DNA of 64,000 nt, taken from positions 51,637 to 115,636 of the forward strand of contig NZ_JADFUA010000010.1 in the NCBI RefSeq assembly GCF_015223195.1. The letters are read 5' to 3'. This stretch comes from Chitinilyticum piscinae. GTDB lineage: Bacteria > Pseudomonadota > Gammaproteobacteria > Burkholderiales > Chitinibacteraceae. The position numbers were made by a program, and so were the translations under genes. Below the pieces are notes generated by a model. That model made no database searches, was not told where the DNA came from, and saw nothing but the letters and a program-made list of their open reading frames with translations. Below, in pieces: positions 34,936 through 44,542 of this stretch (positions are counted from its first letter, which is position 1; every line of letters begins with the position of its first letter).

Positions 34936-36924
34936 ATGGCTTCAGCATCGGCCCTCCCCCTTACCCCCATCCTCACCCTGTTAGCCACCTCGGTACTAAC
35001 AGTCGTACTCTGCCGCAAGTTGAAGTGGCCTCCGATGCTCGGCTATCTGTTAGTTGGCCTGCTGATCGGTCCGCACGCCTTCGGACTGATCGCAAGCAGT
35101 GACGATGCGGCACAGCTCGCAGAGTTCGGCATTGTTTTCCTGATGTTTACCTTGGGGCTTGAATTCAATCTTGCGCGCCTCAACGCCATGAAACGCACGG
35201 TTTTCGGGCTGGGCAGTGCACAGGTCATTGCCACTGCCACCCTGATCGCAGCTACCTTGCTGCTTGCTGGACTGCATTTCAGCGCAGGACTGGCGCTAGG
35301 TGCGGCCATGGCAATGTCATCCACGGCCATGGTCTCAAAACTACTGACCGACCGGAACGAAATAAATACGCCACATGGACGGAATGCCTTCGGCATCCTG
35401 CTTTTTCAGGATCTGGCAGTCGTCCCGTTCCTGATTATTATTCCAGTACTAGGCCAACCACCTGAGGTGCTCTGGCGTGAACTTGGTTTTGCTGGCTTGA
35501 CCATTGCCGCAGTGCTCTTTGTGCTACTCAAGCTGGGGCAGAAATTCATGCGCCCCTGGTTCAATCTGGTCGCGCGACAACACTCTAGCGAATTATTCAT
35601 GCTCAATGTCCTGCTAGTGACTCTTGGCATCGCCTGGATCACTGAACTGGCCGGACTGTCTCTCGCTCTTGGCGCCTTTCTTGCCGGCATGCTGATTTCT
35701 GAAACTGAATACCGCTACCAGGTCGAAGACGATATCCGCCCGTTTCGTGATCTGCTGCTGGGGCTGTTCTTTGTCACAGTCGGTATGAATCTCGATTTCA
35801 GGATTCTGCTGCAGGAGTGGTGGCGTGTACTGATTCTTGTCGCATTCTTGGTACCCGGGAAAATAGCGCTGATCGCCGGACTTGCCCGCCTGTTTGGCGA
35901 CACACCGGGAACGGCACTGCGCACCGGATTTGCACTAGGGCAAGGGGGCGAATTTGCTTTTGTTCTGCTTGCCCTGGCATCCGGCCAGCAACTTATACCG
36001 GCGCACTACCTGCAAGCCACACTTGCAGCCATCATCATCTCAATGCTGATCACCCCGATCCTGCTGCAGCACTCCGACAAACTGGTGCTTCGCCTAGCAA
36101 GCTCGGAATGGATGAGCCTCGCGGCCAATCTCCACCAGATTGCCGTACGCACCATGGCGGCGCAGGGGCACGTCATCCTTTGCGGCTACGGTCGCAGCGG
36201 CCAGTCGCTCGGGCGACTGCTAAGCAGGGAAAACATTCCCATTTTTGCCCTCGACCTCGACCCGGAGAAAGTACGAGAAGCCAGTGCAGCTGGCGAGTCA
36301 GTGGTCTTCGGCAACGCGGCCAAACGGGAGGTGCTGATTGCAGCCGGCCTAATGCGTGCCAAGGCAGTTGTCGTGACGTATGCCGATACGCATTCGGCAC
36401 TGCAAATCATTGAAACAGTCCATCGACTACGTCCCGGATTACCCGTCATCGTCCGCACCACCGACGATTCGGACATTGAAAAACTGCGCGAAGCTGGTGC
36501 CGCCGAAGTGGTAGCCGACATCATGGAAGGAAGCCTGATGCTGGCATCCCATGCCTTGATGCTACTGGGCGTACCATTAAACAAAGTCGTACGCCGAGTG
36601 CGCGAGGTTCGCGAATCTCGCTACGAGCTGATCCGAGGATTTTATCGGGGCATCAACGAAGATTTCGACGAAGATGACAACCCCAGACTGGCACGACTGC
36701 ACAGCATGGTGATTTCCGAGGGCAACTTTGCCGTTGGCAAGACTCTGGCTGCGCTATCACTACCAGACTATGGCGTCGAGGTGCGCAGCCTGCGCCGCAA
36801 GAACACCACGCCAGGCACACCTCAAGACAACATCACATTACAAGCTGGTGACGTTCTGGTTCTCCTGGGCGAGCCAGACAGCTTGCAAAGCGCTGAAAAC
36901 CTGCTGCTCCAGGGCAAACCCTAG
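34936..36924 (+). CDS. Kef-type monovalent cation:proton antiporter (CPA2 family)
   Basis: A 662-residue K+ or Na+/H+ exchange protein of the inner membrane. About twelve helices in the first 390 residues form the CPA2 transporter (LGYLLVGLLIGPHAFGLI; LFFVTVGMNLDF). An RCK/TrkA-N nucleotide-binding domain begins near residue 412 (VILCGYGRSGQSLGRLL), and a TrkA-C domain closes the protein. I chose the ATG at 34936, with AGGAG six bases before it. The regulator KefF/KefG was not seen, so glutathione gating as in E. coli KefB/C cannot be assumed. Confidence 0.93.
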   Translation: MASASALPLTPILTLLATSVLTVVLCRKLKWPPMLGYLLVGLLIGPHAFGLIASSDDAAQLAEFGIVFLMFTLGLEFNLARLNAMKRTVFGLGSAQVIATATLIAATLLLAGLHFSAGLALGAAMAMSSTAMVSKLLTDRNEINTPHGRNAFGILLFQDLAVVPFLIIIPVLGQPPEVLWRELGFAGLTIAAVLFVLLKLGQKFMRPWFNLVARQHSSELFMLNVLLVTLGIAWITELAGLSLALGAFLAGMLISETEYRYQVEDDIRPFRDLLLGLFFVTVGMNLDFRILLQEWWRVLILVAFLVPGKIALIAGLARLFGDTPGTALRTGFALGQGGEFAFVLLALASGQQLIPAHYLQATLAAIIISMLITPILLQHSDKLVLRLASSEWMSLAANLHQIAVRTMAAQGHVILCGYGRSGQSLGRLLSRENIPIFALDLDPEKVREASAAGESVVFGNAAKREVLIAAGLMRAKAVVVTYADTHSALQIIETVHRLRPGLPVIVRTTDDSDIEKLREAGAAEVVADIMEGSLMLASHALMLLGVPLNKVVRRVREVRESRYELIRGFYRGINEDFDEDDNPRLARLHSMVISEGNFAVGKTLAALSLPDYGVEVRSLRRKNTTPGTPQDNITLQAGDVLVLLGEPDSLQSAENLLLQGKP

Positions 36925-36986
36925 CGGGTATACCCGCAAAACAGGCTTAATACAAAGCCTACCAAGCAATACACCCGATAGCGTGG

Positions 36987-38138
36987 CTAGCGCTCCAGCT
37001 TGGGGCGCTTACCCACCATCACCGCCAACGGCATAAGCTTGCCATTGCGGTAGAAATTCATCTGCACTTCCTTTTGCGGAGGCAGTGCAGCCGTCAGATT
37101 AAGCATGTCGCTCGCATTCTTGACCGACCTCCCGTCTATCGCGGTCAGGACGTCCCCCGGACGTACCCCGGCACGGTCAGCCGGCCCCCCGCGCACAACC
37201 CCGGCAATGAGCGCCCCCGCGGAATCAGGGAGTCGAAACGAAGCAGCCAGCTCTGGCGTGACATCCTGCACCTCAACACCCAGCCAGCCTCGCGTCACTG
37301 CACCATCCTTGATGATTGCATCCATGACCTGGCGCACGGTGCTGACCGGAATCGCAAAGCCGATCCCCAGCGAGCCACCACTTCGGGAAAAGATTGCTGT
37401 ATTGATCCCGACCAGCGTACCACTGGCATCGACCAATCCACCTCCAGAATTTCCCGGATTGATAGGGGCATCGGTCTGGATGAAGTTTTCAAAGGTGTTG
37501 ATCCCGAGTTCGCTACGCCCCAACGCCGAGACGATTCCCATGGTCACCGTCTGCCCGACCCCGAAAGGGTTGCCAATCGCCAGCACGACATCCCCCACCT
37601 GCAGACGATCCGAATCGCCAAAGCGAATTGCAGGAAGCGCCGTGGCTTCAATTCGGATCACGGCCAGATCGGTGTCAGGATCAGTACCGATGACACGCGC
37701 TTCAGCCGTCCTGCCATCTGCCAGCGCCACTTCAATCTGGTCAGCCCCCTCAATCACATGATTGTTGGTAACGATATAGCCGTCCTCTGAGACAATCACC
37801 CCTGAACCAAGACTGGAAGCGCGCGGCGCATCACCGGGCCGCTCACCGAAGAAATGCTTGAAAAGCGGATCATTGATAGCCCGCCCAGGGCGACGAACCG
37901 ATTGGGCAGTATAGATATTCACCACCGAGGGCACCGCAGCCTTCGCCGCCTCGCTATAACCTACCGGTGATTTGCCGGCCATTACCGCTGGCGCACTCGC
38001 CACAGGTGCTGGCACGGCTGGCGCACGGACAACTGGCGCTCGATACGACAGCCAATCCGGTTGAACCACAGACAGCACAGCCCAGACACCCAGCGCAACA
38101 GTGACGGTTTGTGCGAAAATCAGCCAGATTTTTTTCAT
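36987..38138 (-). CDS. DegS/DegQ-like periplasmic serine protease
   Basis: A 383-residue HtrA-family protease with one N-terminal membrane anchor (about 5-25), a Pro/Ala-rich linker, a trypsin-like domain with His127 (TNNHVIEGA), Asp157 (DTDLAVI) and Ser231 (NPGNSGGG), and a single PDZ domain (about 285-380). One PDZ and an uncleaved anchor resemble DegS, the sigma-E stress sensor, more than DegP/DegQ. RseA and RpoE are not in the window, so I leave the symbol empty. The start lies only 12 bases from the divergent Nif3-like gene, and no clear ribosome site is visible. Confidence 0.9.
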   Translation of the reverse strand: MKKIWLIFAQTVTVALGVWAVLSVVQPDWLSYRAPVVRAPAVPAPVASAPAVMAGKSPVGYSEAAKAAVPSVVNIYTAQSVRRPGRAINDPLFKHFFGERPGDAPRASSLGSGVIVSEDGYIVTNNHVIEGADQIEVALADGRTAEARVIGTDPDTDLAVIRIEATALPAIRFGDSDRLQVGDVVLAIGNPFGVGQTVTMGIVSALGRSELGINTFENFIQTDAPINPGNSGGGLVDASGTLVGINTAIFSRSGGSLGIGFAIPVSTVRQVMDAIIKDGAVTRGWLGVEVQDVTPELAASFRLPDSAGALIAGVVRGGPADRAGVRPGDVLTAIDGRSVKNASDMLNLTAALPPQKEVQMNFYRNGKLMPLAVMVGKRPKLER

Positions 38139-38150
38139 GGTTGCGAACAC

Positions 38151-38900
38151 ATGCCTGTTATTCGACAGCAATTGGAAAATTATATCGGACAACTGCTTGA
38201 GCTTGGCCGTTTCCGCGATTACTGCCCGAATGGGCTGCAAATCGAGGGGCGCGAATCAATCCGGAGCATCGCCACCGCGGTAACGGCCTCGCAGGCAGCG
38301 ATCGACGAAGCCATTGCCCTAGGCGCCGACGCATTGCTTGTGCACCACGGTTTTTTCTGGAAAAACGAATCGCCGCCTTTGGTTCGCAGCAAAAAACACC
38401 GCATCGCAGCACTGTTGCGCCATGACATCAACCTGTTCGGCTATCACCTGCCGCTGGATGCCCACCCGGAGCTGGGCAACAACGCCAGACTTGGGCAGTT
38501 GCTTGGACTGCAGCCAACCGGGCGCACCGGTGAACAGGACATGGTCTGGCTCGGCGAACTACCCGAGCCAATACAATGGCACGAATGGCAAGCGAGAATC
38601 GATTCCGCCACAGGCAGAACCTGCCTGGCCATCCCGGGTCGCACCGCCGTCAAGCGTGTTGCATGGTGTACGGGCGGCGCCCAATCTTATTTCCACGACG
38701 TGGCAGCCCTGGATGTCGACTGCTATCTCACCGGCGAGGCATCAGAATTTGTCACTCACTTGGCACGCGAATCCGGTGTCGGCTTTATAGCCGCCGGCCA
38801 CCACGCCACCGAACGCTACGGCATTCGCGCGCTGGGCGAGCACCTGGCCAAGCAATTCGAACTGGAGCTGCATCATATTGAAATCGACAACCCTGTTTAA
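38151..38900 (+). CDS. Nif3-like dinuclear metal-centre hexameric protein
   Basis: A 249-residue protein of the Nif3/YbgI (DUF34) family, toroidal hexamers with a dinuclear metal site. Metal ligands are visible: the first His pair in LLVHHGFFW, Asp/His in GYHLPLDAHPELG, and the C-terminal AAGHHATERYG. It has been linked to GTP cyclohydrolase-like chemistry, but the role remains unsettled. ATG at 38151, with no obvious ribosome site. Its 3' end overlaps the next lipoprotein gene by 23 bases. Confidence 0.93.
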   Translation: MPVIRQQLENYIGQLLELGRFRDYCPNGLQIEGRESIRSIATAVTASQAAIDEAIALGADALLVHHGFFWKNESPPLVRSKKHRIAALLRHDINLFGYHLPLDAHPELGNNARLGQLLGLQPTGRTGEQDMVWLGELPEPIQWHEWQARIDSATGRTCLAIPGRTAVKRVAWCTGGAQSYFHDVAALDVDCYLTGEASEFVTHLARESGVGFIAAGHHATERYGIRALGEHLAKQFELELHHIEIDNPV

Positions 38901-39354
38901 GCTGGCCGTAGCGGCTCTGGCTGCACTAGTAACCGCCTGCACGACCAATCCCACGAGCGCCCCCGAGCCATCCAGTCCCTCGCCCCCCGTTGCGGCCAGC
39001 CGCCCGGTAGCGGCAGATCGCGCGCCCAGCGTACTGATCCAGGGACGCAGCAACAAGGCCATCTTGGACGACATCGTCCAATGGCGAACCCAGCAGAAAA
39101 AAATGACTGTCCGCAGCCGCAGCAGTGATCGCGTGGAACTGGCGCTGTCGGTACAGCGCACCAGCACACCAACGGAAGCCCGCATTAGCTATGTGATCAG
39201 CAAGGAAGGTGATGGCGTACGACTGTCCGCCCGGGTTTTCCAGTTCAGCTACCCGGGCACCACCCGCGAGACTGGTCTGGACGTCACCCAGAGCATGGCT
39301 GACAAACTTCAGGAAGAACTGGAGCGCTATCGCAAACCAGCCAGCAGCTGGTAA
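38878..39354 (+). CDS. Lipoprotein of unknown function
   Basis: A 158-residue exported protein with a lipoprotein signal peptide ending LVTAC (Cys21 lipidated), a Ser/Pro-rich tether (about 22-50) and a small mixed alpha/beta domain. The start is TTG at 38878, inside the end of the Nif3-like gene, with GGAG ten bases upstream. This start yields a perfect signal peptide, which is the main support for it. I recognise no family. Confidence 0.72.
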   Translation: MKSTTLFKLAVAALAALVTACTTNPTSAPEPSSPSPPVAASRPVAADRAPSVLIQGRSNKAILDDIVQWRTQQKKMTVRSRSSDRVELALSVQRTSTPTEARISYVISKEGDGVRLSARVFQFSYPGTTRETGLDVTQSMADKLQEELERYRKPASSW

Positions 39355-39426
39355 GCCCTTGTGCGGCTTTCGCAACCATAAAACCCTACTCACGCAGGAA
39401 GTATTAAGTTCCCGCCTTGTTTAAGG

Positions 39427-39432
39427 TAGAAT
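39427..39432 (+). promoter_or_regulatory. -10 candidate of the petABC operon
   Basis: TAGAAT lies 45 bases before the petA ATG, with TTAAGT 17 bases upstream as a weak -35 element. The position fits a promoter for the bc1 operon. Confidence 0.35.
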
Positions 39433-39476
39433 TTCGCAGTTTTTCGCTTTGAGTTCCGTCAATCAGGGATTGGGTT

Positions 39477-40061
39477 ATGAGTGACCAGCAAGTAAACAAT
39501 AGCAAGCGGCGGTTTCTGACGATCGCCACGGGCGCAGCCGGAGCAGCCTTTGGCGGCCTCGCGGCAACCCCGTTCATCGCCAGCTTCCTTCCGTCCGAGC
39601 GTGCCAAGGCCGCCGGTGCACCGGTCGAAGTCGACATCAGCAAGCTCGAAGCCGGGCAAAAAATCAACGTCGAATGGCGCGGCAAGCCGGTGTGGGTGGT
39701 AAAACGCACCCCGGAAATGCTGGCAGGCCTGCCCAAGCTCGATGGCAAGCTGGCCGACCCGAAGTCCGAAGTCGACCACCAACCCGAGTACTGCAAGAAC
39801 GGGACTCGCTCGATCAAGCCGGAAATCTGGGTTGCCGTTGGCGTCTGTACTCATTTGGGCTGTTCGCCGACATTCCGTCCTGACCTGGCACCTGCCGATC
39901 TGGGCCCGGAATGGCTGGGTGGCTTCTACTGCCCCTGTCACGGCTCGAAGTTCGACCTGGCCGGTCGCGTCTACGCAGGCGTTCCTGCGCCGACCAACCT
40001 TGTCGTCCCACCGCACAAATACCTCAGCGACGCGATGCTGCTGATTGGTGAAGACAAATAA
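39477..40061 (+). CDS. petA: Ubiquinol-cytochrome c reductase iron-sulfur subunit
   Basis: Rieske protein of the cytochrome bc1 complex. It has 194 residues: a twin-arginine-like N-terminus (SKRRFLTIATG) and a single membrane helix (about 13-38), then the [2Fe-2S] ligands Cys124/His126 (CTHLGC) and Cys152/His155 (CPCHG), with Cys129 and Cys154 forming the usual disulfide. First of three genes, 12 bases before petB. Confidence 0.97.
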   Translation: MSDQQVNNSKRRFLTIATGAAGAAFGGLAATPFIASFLPSERAKAAGAPVEVDISKLEAGQKINVEWRGKPVWVVKRTPEMLAGLPKLDGKLADPKSEVDHQPEYCKNGTRSIKPEIWVAVGVCTHLGCSPTFRPDLAPADLGPEWLGGFYCPCHGSKFDLAGRVYAGVPAPTNLVVPPHKYLSDAMLLIGEDK

Positions 40062-40073
40062 GCGAGCCCGACA

Positions 40074-41441
40074 ATGAGCAAACTCCAACAAGCCGGACAA
40101 CAGGTCCTGAACTGGGTTGACGAGCGCTTTCCGCTGACTTCAACCTGGAAAGCCCACGTCTCCGAATACTACGCACCGAAGAACTTCAATTTCTGGTACT
40201 TCTTCGGCTCGCTGGCCATGCTGGTTCTGGTCATCCAGATCGTGACCGGCATTTTCCTGACCATGAATTACAAGCCGGACGGCAACCTAATCCCGGGCAC
40301 CAATATTTCGGTCGCCTTTGCCTCCGTCGAATACATCATGCGCGACGTTGCGGGCGGCAGCATCATCCGCTATATGCATTCGACTGGTGCCTCCATGTTC
40401 TTCGTGGTGGTGTACCTGCACATGTTCCGTGGGCTGGTATACGGCTCGTACAAGAAGCCGCGCGAACTGGTATGGGTCTTCGGCATGCTGATCTTCCTGT
40501 GCCTGATGGCCGAAGCCTTCCTCGGCTACCTGCTGCCCTGGGGCCAGATGTCCTTCTGGGGTGCCGCAGTTATCGTGAACCTGTTCGGTTCGATCCCGGT
40601 CATCGGCCCGGATCTGTCCGAATTCATTCGTGGTGACTTCGTGGTGTCCGATGCGACCCTCAACCGCTTCTTCGCGCTGCACGTGATCGCTGTACCACTG
40701 GTTCTGCTGGGACTGGTTGTGGCTCACCTGGTGGCCTTGCACGAAGTCGGCTCCAACAACCCGGACGGTGTGGAAATCAAGAAGAACAAGGATCCGAAGA
40801 CCGGCATTCCGCTGGATGGCATCCCGTTCCACCCGTACTACACCGTGAAGGATATTCTGGGTGTGGCCGTATTCCTGGCCGTGTTCTCCGCCATCGTGTT
40901 CAGCGTGGCTGGCTTCTCGGCCGAAATGGGCGGCTTCTTCCTTGAGCACCCGAACTTCGACCCGGCCGATCCACTAAAGACGCCGCCACACATTGCGCCG
41001 GTTTGGTACTTCACGCCGTTCTACGCCATCCTGCGCGCCATCCCGTCATTCTGGGGCACACAGGTCTGGGGGGTTCTGGGCATGGGGGCCGCGACTGTAC
41101 TGATCGCCTTCCTGCCGTGGCTGGATCGCTCGCCGATCAAGTCCATCCGTTATCGCAGCACCACCTTCAAGACTGCCGTTGTACTATTCCTGATCGCCTT
41201 CATCGGCTTGGGCATTCTGGGCGCACTGCCGTCCACCAATGTCCGCACGGTGATCGCACAGATCTTCTCGGTCATCTACTTCGGCTTCTTCCTGGGTATG
41301 CCGTTCTACACCAAGAACGAGAAGCCCTCTGCACCAGTACCTGATCGGGTAACCTTCAGCACCTGCCGCCAGAAGGTCATGTTCTTCGTGTATGTGGCCA
41401 TTGCGCTGGGCGGCGCCTACCTGTTCGCCCACACGGTGTAA
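40074..41441 (+). CDS. petB: Cytochrome b of the bc1 complex
   Basis: A 455-residue membrane subunit holding both b hemes and the two quinone sites. It is full length (fused b6 plus subunit IV type). Landmarks are MHSTGASMFFVVVYLHMFRG with heme-ligand histidines, LPWGQMSFWGA, the second histidine pair near FALHVIAVPL, and the PEWY-like quinol site written as APVWYFTPFYAILR. Middle gene of petABC. Confidence 0.97.
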   Translation: MSKLQQAGQQVLNWVDERFPLTSTWKAHVSEYYAPKNFNFWYFFGSLAMLVLVIQIVTGIFLTMNYKPDGNLIPGTNISVAFASVEYIMRDVAGGSIIRYMHSTGASMFFVVVYLHMFRGLVYGSYKKPRELVWVFGMLIFLCLMAEAFLGYLLPWGQMSFWGAAVIVNLFGSIPVIGPDLSEFIRGDFVVSDATLNRFFALHVIAVPLVLLGLVVAHLVALHEVGSNNPDGVEIKKNKDPKTGIPLDGIPFHPYYTVKDILGVAVFLAVFSAIVFSVAGFSAEMGGFFLEHPNFDPADPLKTPPHIAPVWYFTPFYAILRAIPSFWGTQVWGVLGMGAATVLIAFLPWLDRSPIKSIRYRSTTFKTAVVLFLIAFIGLGILGALPSTNVRTVIAQIFSVIYFGFFLGMPFYTKNEKPSAPVPDRVTFSTCRQKVMFFVYVAIALGGAYLFAHTV

Positions 41442-41457
41442 TCGGGAGAAAACCACA

Positions 41458-42240
41458 ATGAAAAATATGACAAGCAAACTCCTGCTGGCCCTCTGTGCCG
41501 TGATTGCAGCTCCGGTTTTCGCTGCCGGTGGTGAAGGCGTCAAGCTGGATCCGGCCAACATCAATCTGCGTGATACCGAAAGCCTGCAGCGCGGCGCTCA
41601 GACCTTCGTCAACTACTGTTTGTCCTGCCACGGCGCAGCCGTGATGCGCTACAACCGCCTGCAGGACATCGGCCTGACCGAAGCCCAGATCCGTGACAAC
41701 CTGATGTTTGCCGGCGAAAAAGTCGGTGACACCATGAAGGTTGCGATGGCCGCGAAGGATGGCAAGGCTTGGTTCGGCGCCACCCCCCCCGACCTGTCGC
41801 TGATCGCGCGTTCGCGCGGCGCAGACTGGCTGTATAGCTACCTGCGCGGCTTCTACCGTGATGACTCCCGTCCAACCGGCTGGAACAATCGCGTATTCGA
41901 CAAGGTTGGCATGCCGCACGTCCTGTGGGAACTGCAAGGCGACCAGGTGCCCGTGTTTGAAAAGGTGAAGAACCACAGCACAGGCAAGGAAGAAGAAGTC
42001 CTGACCGGCCTGAAGCTCGTCAAGGCGGGCTCGCTGACCACCACCAACGACAAGGGTGAACTGGATAACCACGAGTACGATGCCCGTGTCCGTGACCTGG
42101 TGAACTACATGGTATTCATGAGTGAACCGGTCAAGGTAAAGAATGAGCAGATTGGCTACTTCGTCCTGCTGTTCCTGCTGTTTGTTCTGGTTCCGATCAG
42201 CTACCTGCTGAAGAAGGAATACTGGAAAGACGTTCACTAA
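41458..42240 (+). CDS. petC: Cytochrome c1 of the bc1 complex
   Basis: A 260-residue heme protein. It has a signal peptide (to about residue 22, ending PVFA), heme motif CLSCH (Cys54, Cys57, His58), a methionine-ligand region (DKVGMPHVLWELQG) and a C-terminal membrane anchor (about 235-252). I chose the ATG at 41458 with GGGAGA upstream; an earlier in-frame start would run inside petB. A terminator follows. Confidence 0.96.
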   Translation: MKNMTSKLLLALCAVIAAPVFAAGGEGVKLDPANINLRDTESLQRGAQTFVNYCLSCHGAAVMRYNRLQDIGLTEAQIRDNLMFAGEKVGDTMKVAMAAKDGKAWFGATPPDLSLIARSRGADWLYSYLRGFYRDDSRPTGWNNRVFDKVGMPHVLWELQGDQVPVFEKVKNHSTGKEEEVLTGLKLVKAGSLTTTNDKGELDNHEYDARVRDLVNYMVFMSEPVKVKNEQIGYFVLLFLLFVLVPISYLLKKEYWKDVH

Positions 42241-42253
42241 GCACAGCAAAATC

Positions 42254-42290
42254 AGACAAGACGGACGCCTTGGCGTCCGTTTTGTCTTTT
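42254..42290 (+). terminator. petABC terminator
   Basis: A 16-bp stem (42254-42269 with 42272-42287, one G-U pair, tight TT turn) runs into TTTT. It separates the bc1 operon from sspA. Confidence 0.9.
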
Positions 42291-42388
42291 ACGATTACCA
42301 TTCAATGACTTAGCGCGTTTTTTTTGTGTTTCACCCACCAAACCCAGTAAAATTACGTTTTATTGCAACATATCGCGGAGTCCTGTTC

Positions 42389-42994
42389 ATGATGAAGCTG
42401 TACTCGGGCACATCCTGCCCCTTTAGCCACCGCTGCCGCATCGTTCTGTTCGAAAAAGGCATGGATTTCGAAATCCTTGACGTGGACATTCACAGCAAGC
42501 CGGAAGATCTGGCCGTCATGAATCCGTACAACGAGGTCCCCGTGCTGGTGGAACGCGACCTACAGTTGTACGAGTCCAACATCATCAACGAATACATCGA
42601 CGAGCGCTTTCCGCATCCGCAACTGATGCCAGCAGACCCGATGGTCCGTGCGCGCGCGCGTCTGATGCTGTTCAATTTTGAGCGCGAGCTCTTTATCCAC
42701 GTTAAGACCTTGGAAGATGGCGCCGCGACCAAAAAGACCCAGGATGTCGCCCGTGCAGCAATCCGTGACAGCCTGACCCAGATCGCCCCGCTGTTCTCCC
42801 GCCAGAAATTTATCCTGGGTGAGGAATTCTCGATGCTGGACGTTGCCATTGGCCCGCTGCTGTGGCGCCTGGAACACTATGGCATCGAAGTGACCAAGGC
42901 CATGGCGCCGATCCTGAAATACGGCGAGCGCCTGTTCAGCCGCCAGGCCTTCATTGATTCGCTAACTGCAAACGAAAAGGCAATGCGCAAGTAA
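42389..42994 (+). CDS. sspA: Stringent starvation protein A
   Basis: RNA-polymerase-associated protein of the glutathione-S-transferase fold, affecting stress and virulence genes. It has 201 residues, with a thioredoxin-like N-domain (LYSGTSCPFSHRCRIVLFEK) and a helical C-domain. The surface motif PHPQLMPADP is typical of SspA. Two ATG codons stand in tandem. Following petABC and preceding sspB is the usual betaproteobacterial order. Confidence 0.95.
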   Translation: MMKLYSGTSCPFSHRCRIVLFEKGMDFEILDVDIHSKPEDLAVMNPYNEVPVLVERDLQLYESNIINEYIDERFPHPQLMPADPMVRARARLMLFNFERELFIHVKTLEDGAATKKTQDVARAAIRDSLTQIAPLFSRQKFILGEEFSMLDVAIGPLLWRLEHYGIEVTKAMAPILKYGERLFSRQAFIDSLTANEKAMRK

Positions 42995-43019
42995 TTCAGC
43001 GGATATACTGCACAAGACA

Positions 43020-43042
43020 GGCGGGGCGTGATCAGCCCCGCC
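43020..43042 (+). promoter_or_regulatory. Hairpin between sspA and sspB
   Basis: A perfect 8-bp GC-rich stem, GGCGGGGC and GCCCCGCC around GTGATCA, lies just before the sspB ribosome site. Without a T run it may act as a processing or pausing signal that sets the SspA/SspB ratio. Confidence 0.45.
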
Positions 43043-43053
43043 CATGGGAGAAA

Positions 43054-43479
43054 ATGCGCATGCAGCAAACCACCGTTTCCACCAAACCCTACCTGATTCG
43101 TGCCATTCACGAATGGTGCTCGGATCAAGGCTTCACACCGTATCTGGTCGTTGCAGTACGCCAGAAAATGCAGGTGCCTCAAGAGTTTGTGAAGAACGGC
43201 GAGATCGTACTGAACATCAGCTACAACGCCACTCGCAATCTCACCATCGGCAATGACTACATCAACTTTTCAGCTCGCTTCAATGGCGTCTCGCGCGACA
43301 TCAATATACCAGTCGGCGCGGTAGTCTCCATTTTCTCCCGCGAGAATGGCGAGGGGATGGGATTTGAGTACGAAGGCACTCCGGAGGCACATCTTGATGA
43401 TGCCCCAGCGAGCACATCGGATAGCGAAGAGCCACCGCCCCGCCCCAGCGGCAGACCGCAACTAAGGATTGTCAAATAG
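43054..43479 (+). CDS. sspB: ClpXP protease specificity-enhancing factor SspB
   Basis: Adaptor that delivers ssrA-tagged proteins to ClpXP. It has 141 residues: an N-terminal substrate-binding domain (about 1-110), a Pro/Ser/Asp-rich flexible linker and the C-terminal ClpX-binding tail RPQLRIVK. ATG at 43054 with GGGAG upstream. It is the last core gene before the mobile-element remnants. Confidence 0.95.
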   Translation: MRMQQTTVSTKPYLIRAIHEWCSDQGFTPYLVVAVRQKMQVPQEFVKNGEIVLNISYNATRNLTIGNDYINFSARFNGVSRDINIPVGAVVSIFSRENGEGMGFEYEGTPEAHLDDAPASTSDSEEPPPRPSGRPQLRIVK

Positions 43480-43560
43480 GGCAGCCCTGCCGTCACCCCA
43501 AGGTTGCGAAACAATATTTCCAACAACTCCGGAGTGTCTAGAGAAGCCAGGGTGATTGAG

Positions 43561-43649
43561 TCTGCGCATACCCAGCAACTGGCTGCAAAGTCGGCTAAAG
43601 TAAGCCCGGACTCTGAAGCCAAGTGCTACTGAAAACGGGGTGACGTCGC
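43561..43649 (+). mobile_element. Scrap of the 3' end of an IS3-family element
   Basis: About 90 bases matching the last codons of an IS3-type orfB (QQLAAKSAKV) and its terminal repeat (GTGCTACTGAAAACGGGGTG). The same segment, diverged, occurs in reverse orientation at 63367-63456. By eye most positions agree, including GCAAAGTCGGCT and GTGCTACTGAAA. Its outer end sits exactly where the IS481 transposase reading is broken, so this element probably inserted into the IS481 copy and was then mostly deleted. Confidence 0.75.
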
Positions 43650-44437
43650 GTGGCCAGCACCTCGCTGATCCGGCCATTGAAGCGTTCCACCATCCCATTC
43701 GTTTGCGGATGGCGCGGTTTGGTCAGACGATGCTCGATGCCGAGCGCGGCGCACAGCCTGTCGAATTCATGCTCGCCGCTGGCCTGCTTCTGTTTGTTGA
43801 ACAGTCGGTCCGTGAACTCGCTGCCGTTGTCGCTCAGCACCGTACGAATCCGAAACGGCGCCGCCTTGTTCAAGGCGGCCAGAAATGCCTGAGCAGCTGC
43901 CGTCGTCTTGTGCGGCCGGATCTGCACGAATACCCAGCGGGTGGCACGATCAATGGCAACAAACAGATAGCGTCGCGCCGTTTCATCCGACATTTGCGGC
44001 AGGTACTTCACATCCACATGCACAAAGCCGGGTTCATACGCTTTGAACGGCTTCCCCTTGTCCGGGCATGCCGGTGGCTCAAGGCCCCGCAGACGACTGA
44101 CGCCATGGCGGGCCAGGCAACGGCCAAGGCCGGCTCGCGAGACCGAGGGATTAAGGAATTCGCGCACGACAACCAGCAAGTCATCCAGGGCCAGATGCAG
44201 CAGTTTGCGGAGTTCGACGACGACGCACTCTTGGGCGGGTGTCAGTGTGGCTTGCAGATGATGCTCGGTGTGTGATTCATCGTGCACCGAGCTGCGCCGG
44301 CGCCATTTAGCAATGGTGGGCTTGCTGATGCCATAGCGGCGTGCAAGTTCGGCATCGGTAATGGCGGCCGGCGCGGACTGGATTTCGGCACGAACAGCCG
44401 GAGTGGTACGGGCGCGCCCGTGCAGACGGAGATTCAT
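43650..44437 (-). pseudogene. IS481-family transposase lacking its C-terminus
   Basis: About 262 intact residues from the ATG at 44437 (MNLRLHGRARTTPAVRAEIQ). An N-terminal helix-turn-helix (LARRYGISKPTIAKWRRR) and an rve DDE core are present: Asp in HVDVKYLPQ, Asp in VLSDNGSEFTD and Glu in NGMVERFNGRISE. The frame then runs into an IS3 end and picks up foreign residues (HPVFSST). The missing part is the C-terminal 50 or so residues of the family. The element's own outer end, TGTCCGCAG on the minus strand, lies at about 44514. Probably inactive. Confidence 0.85.
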
Positions 44438-44542
44438 TGGCCTGATCTGGAGATCGACGTGCAGAGCGTACCCAAAACCGAACGTGCCAGATAGAGTCGC
44501 CAACTGCGGACAGGTAAATTATGATCCGAGACCAGACATCTA

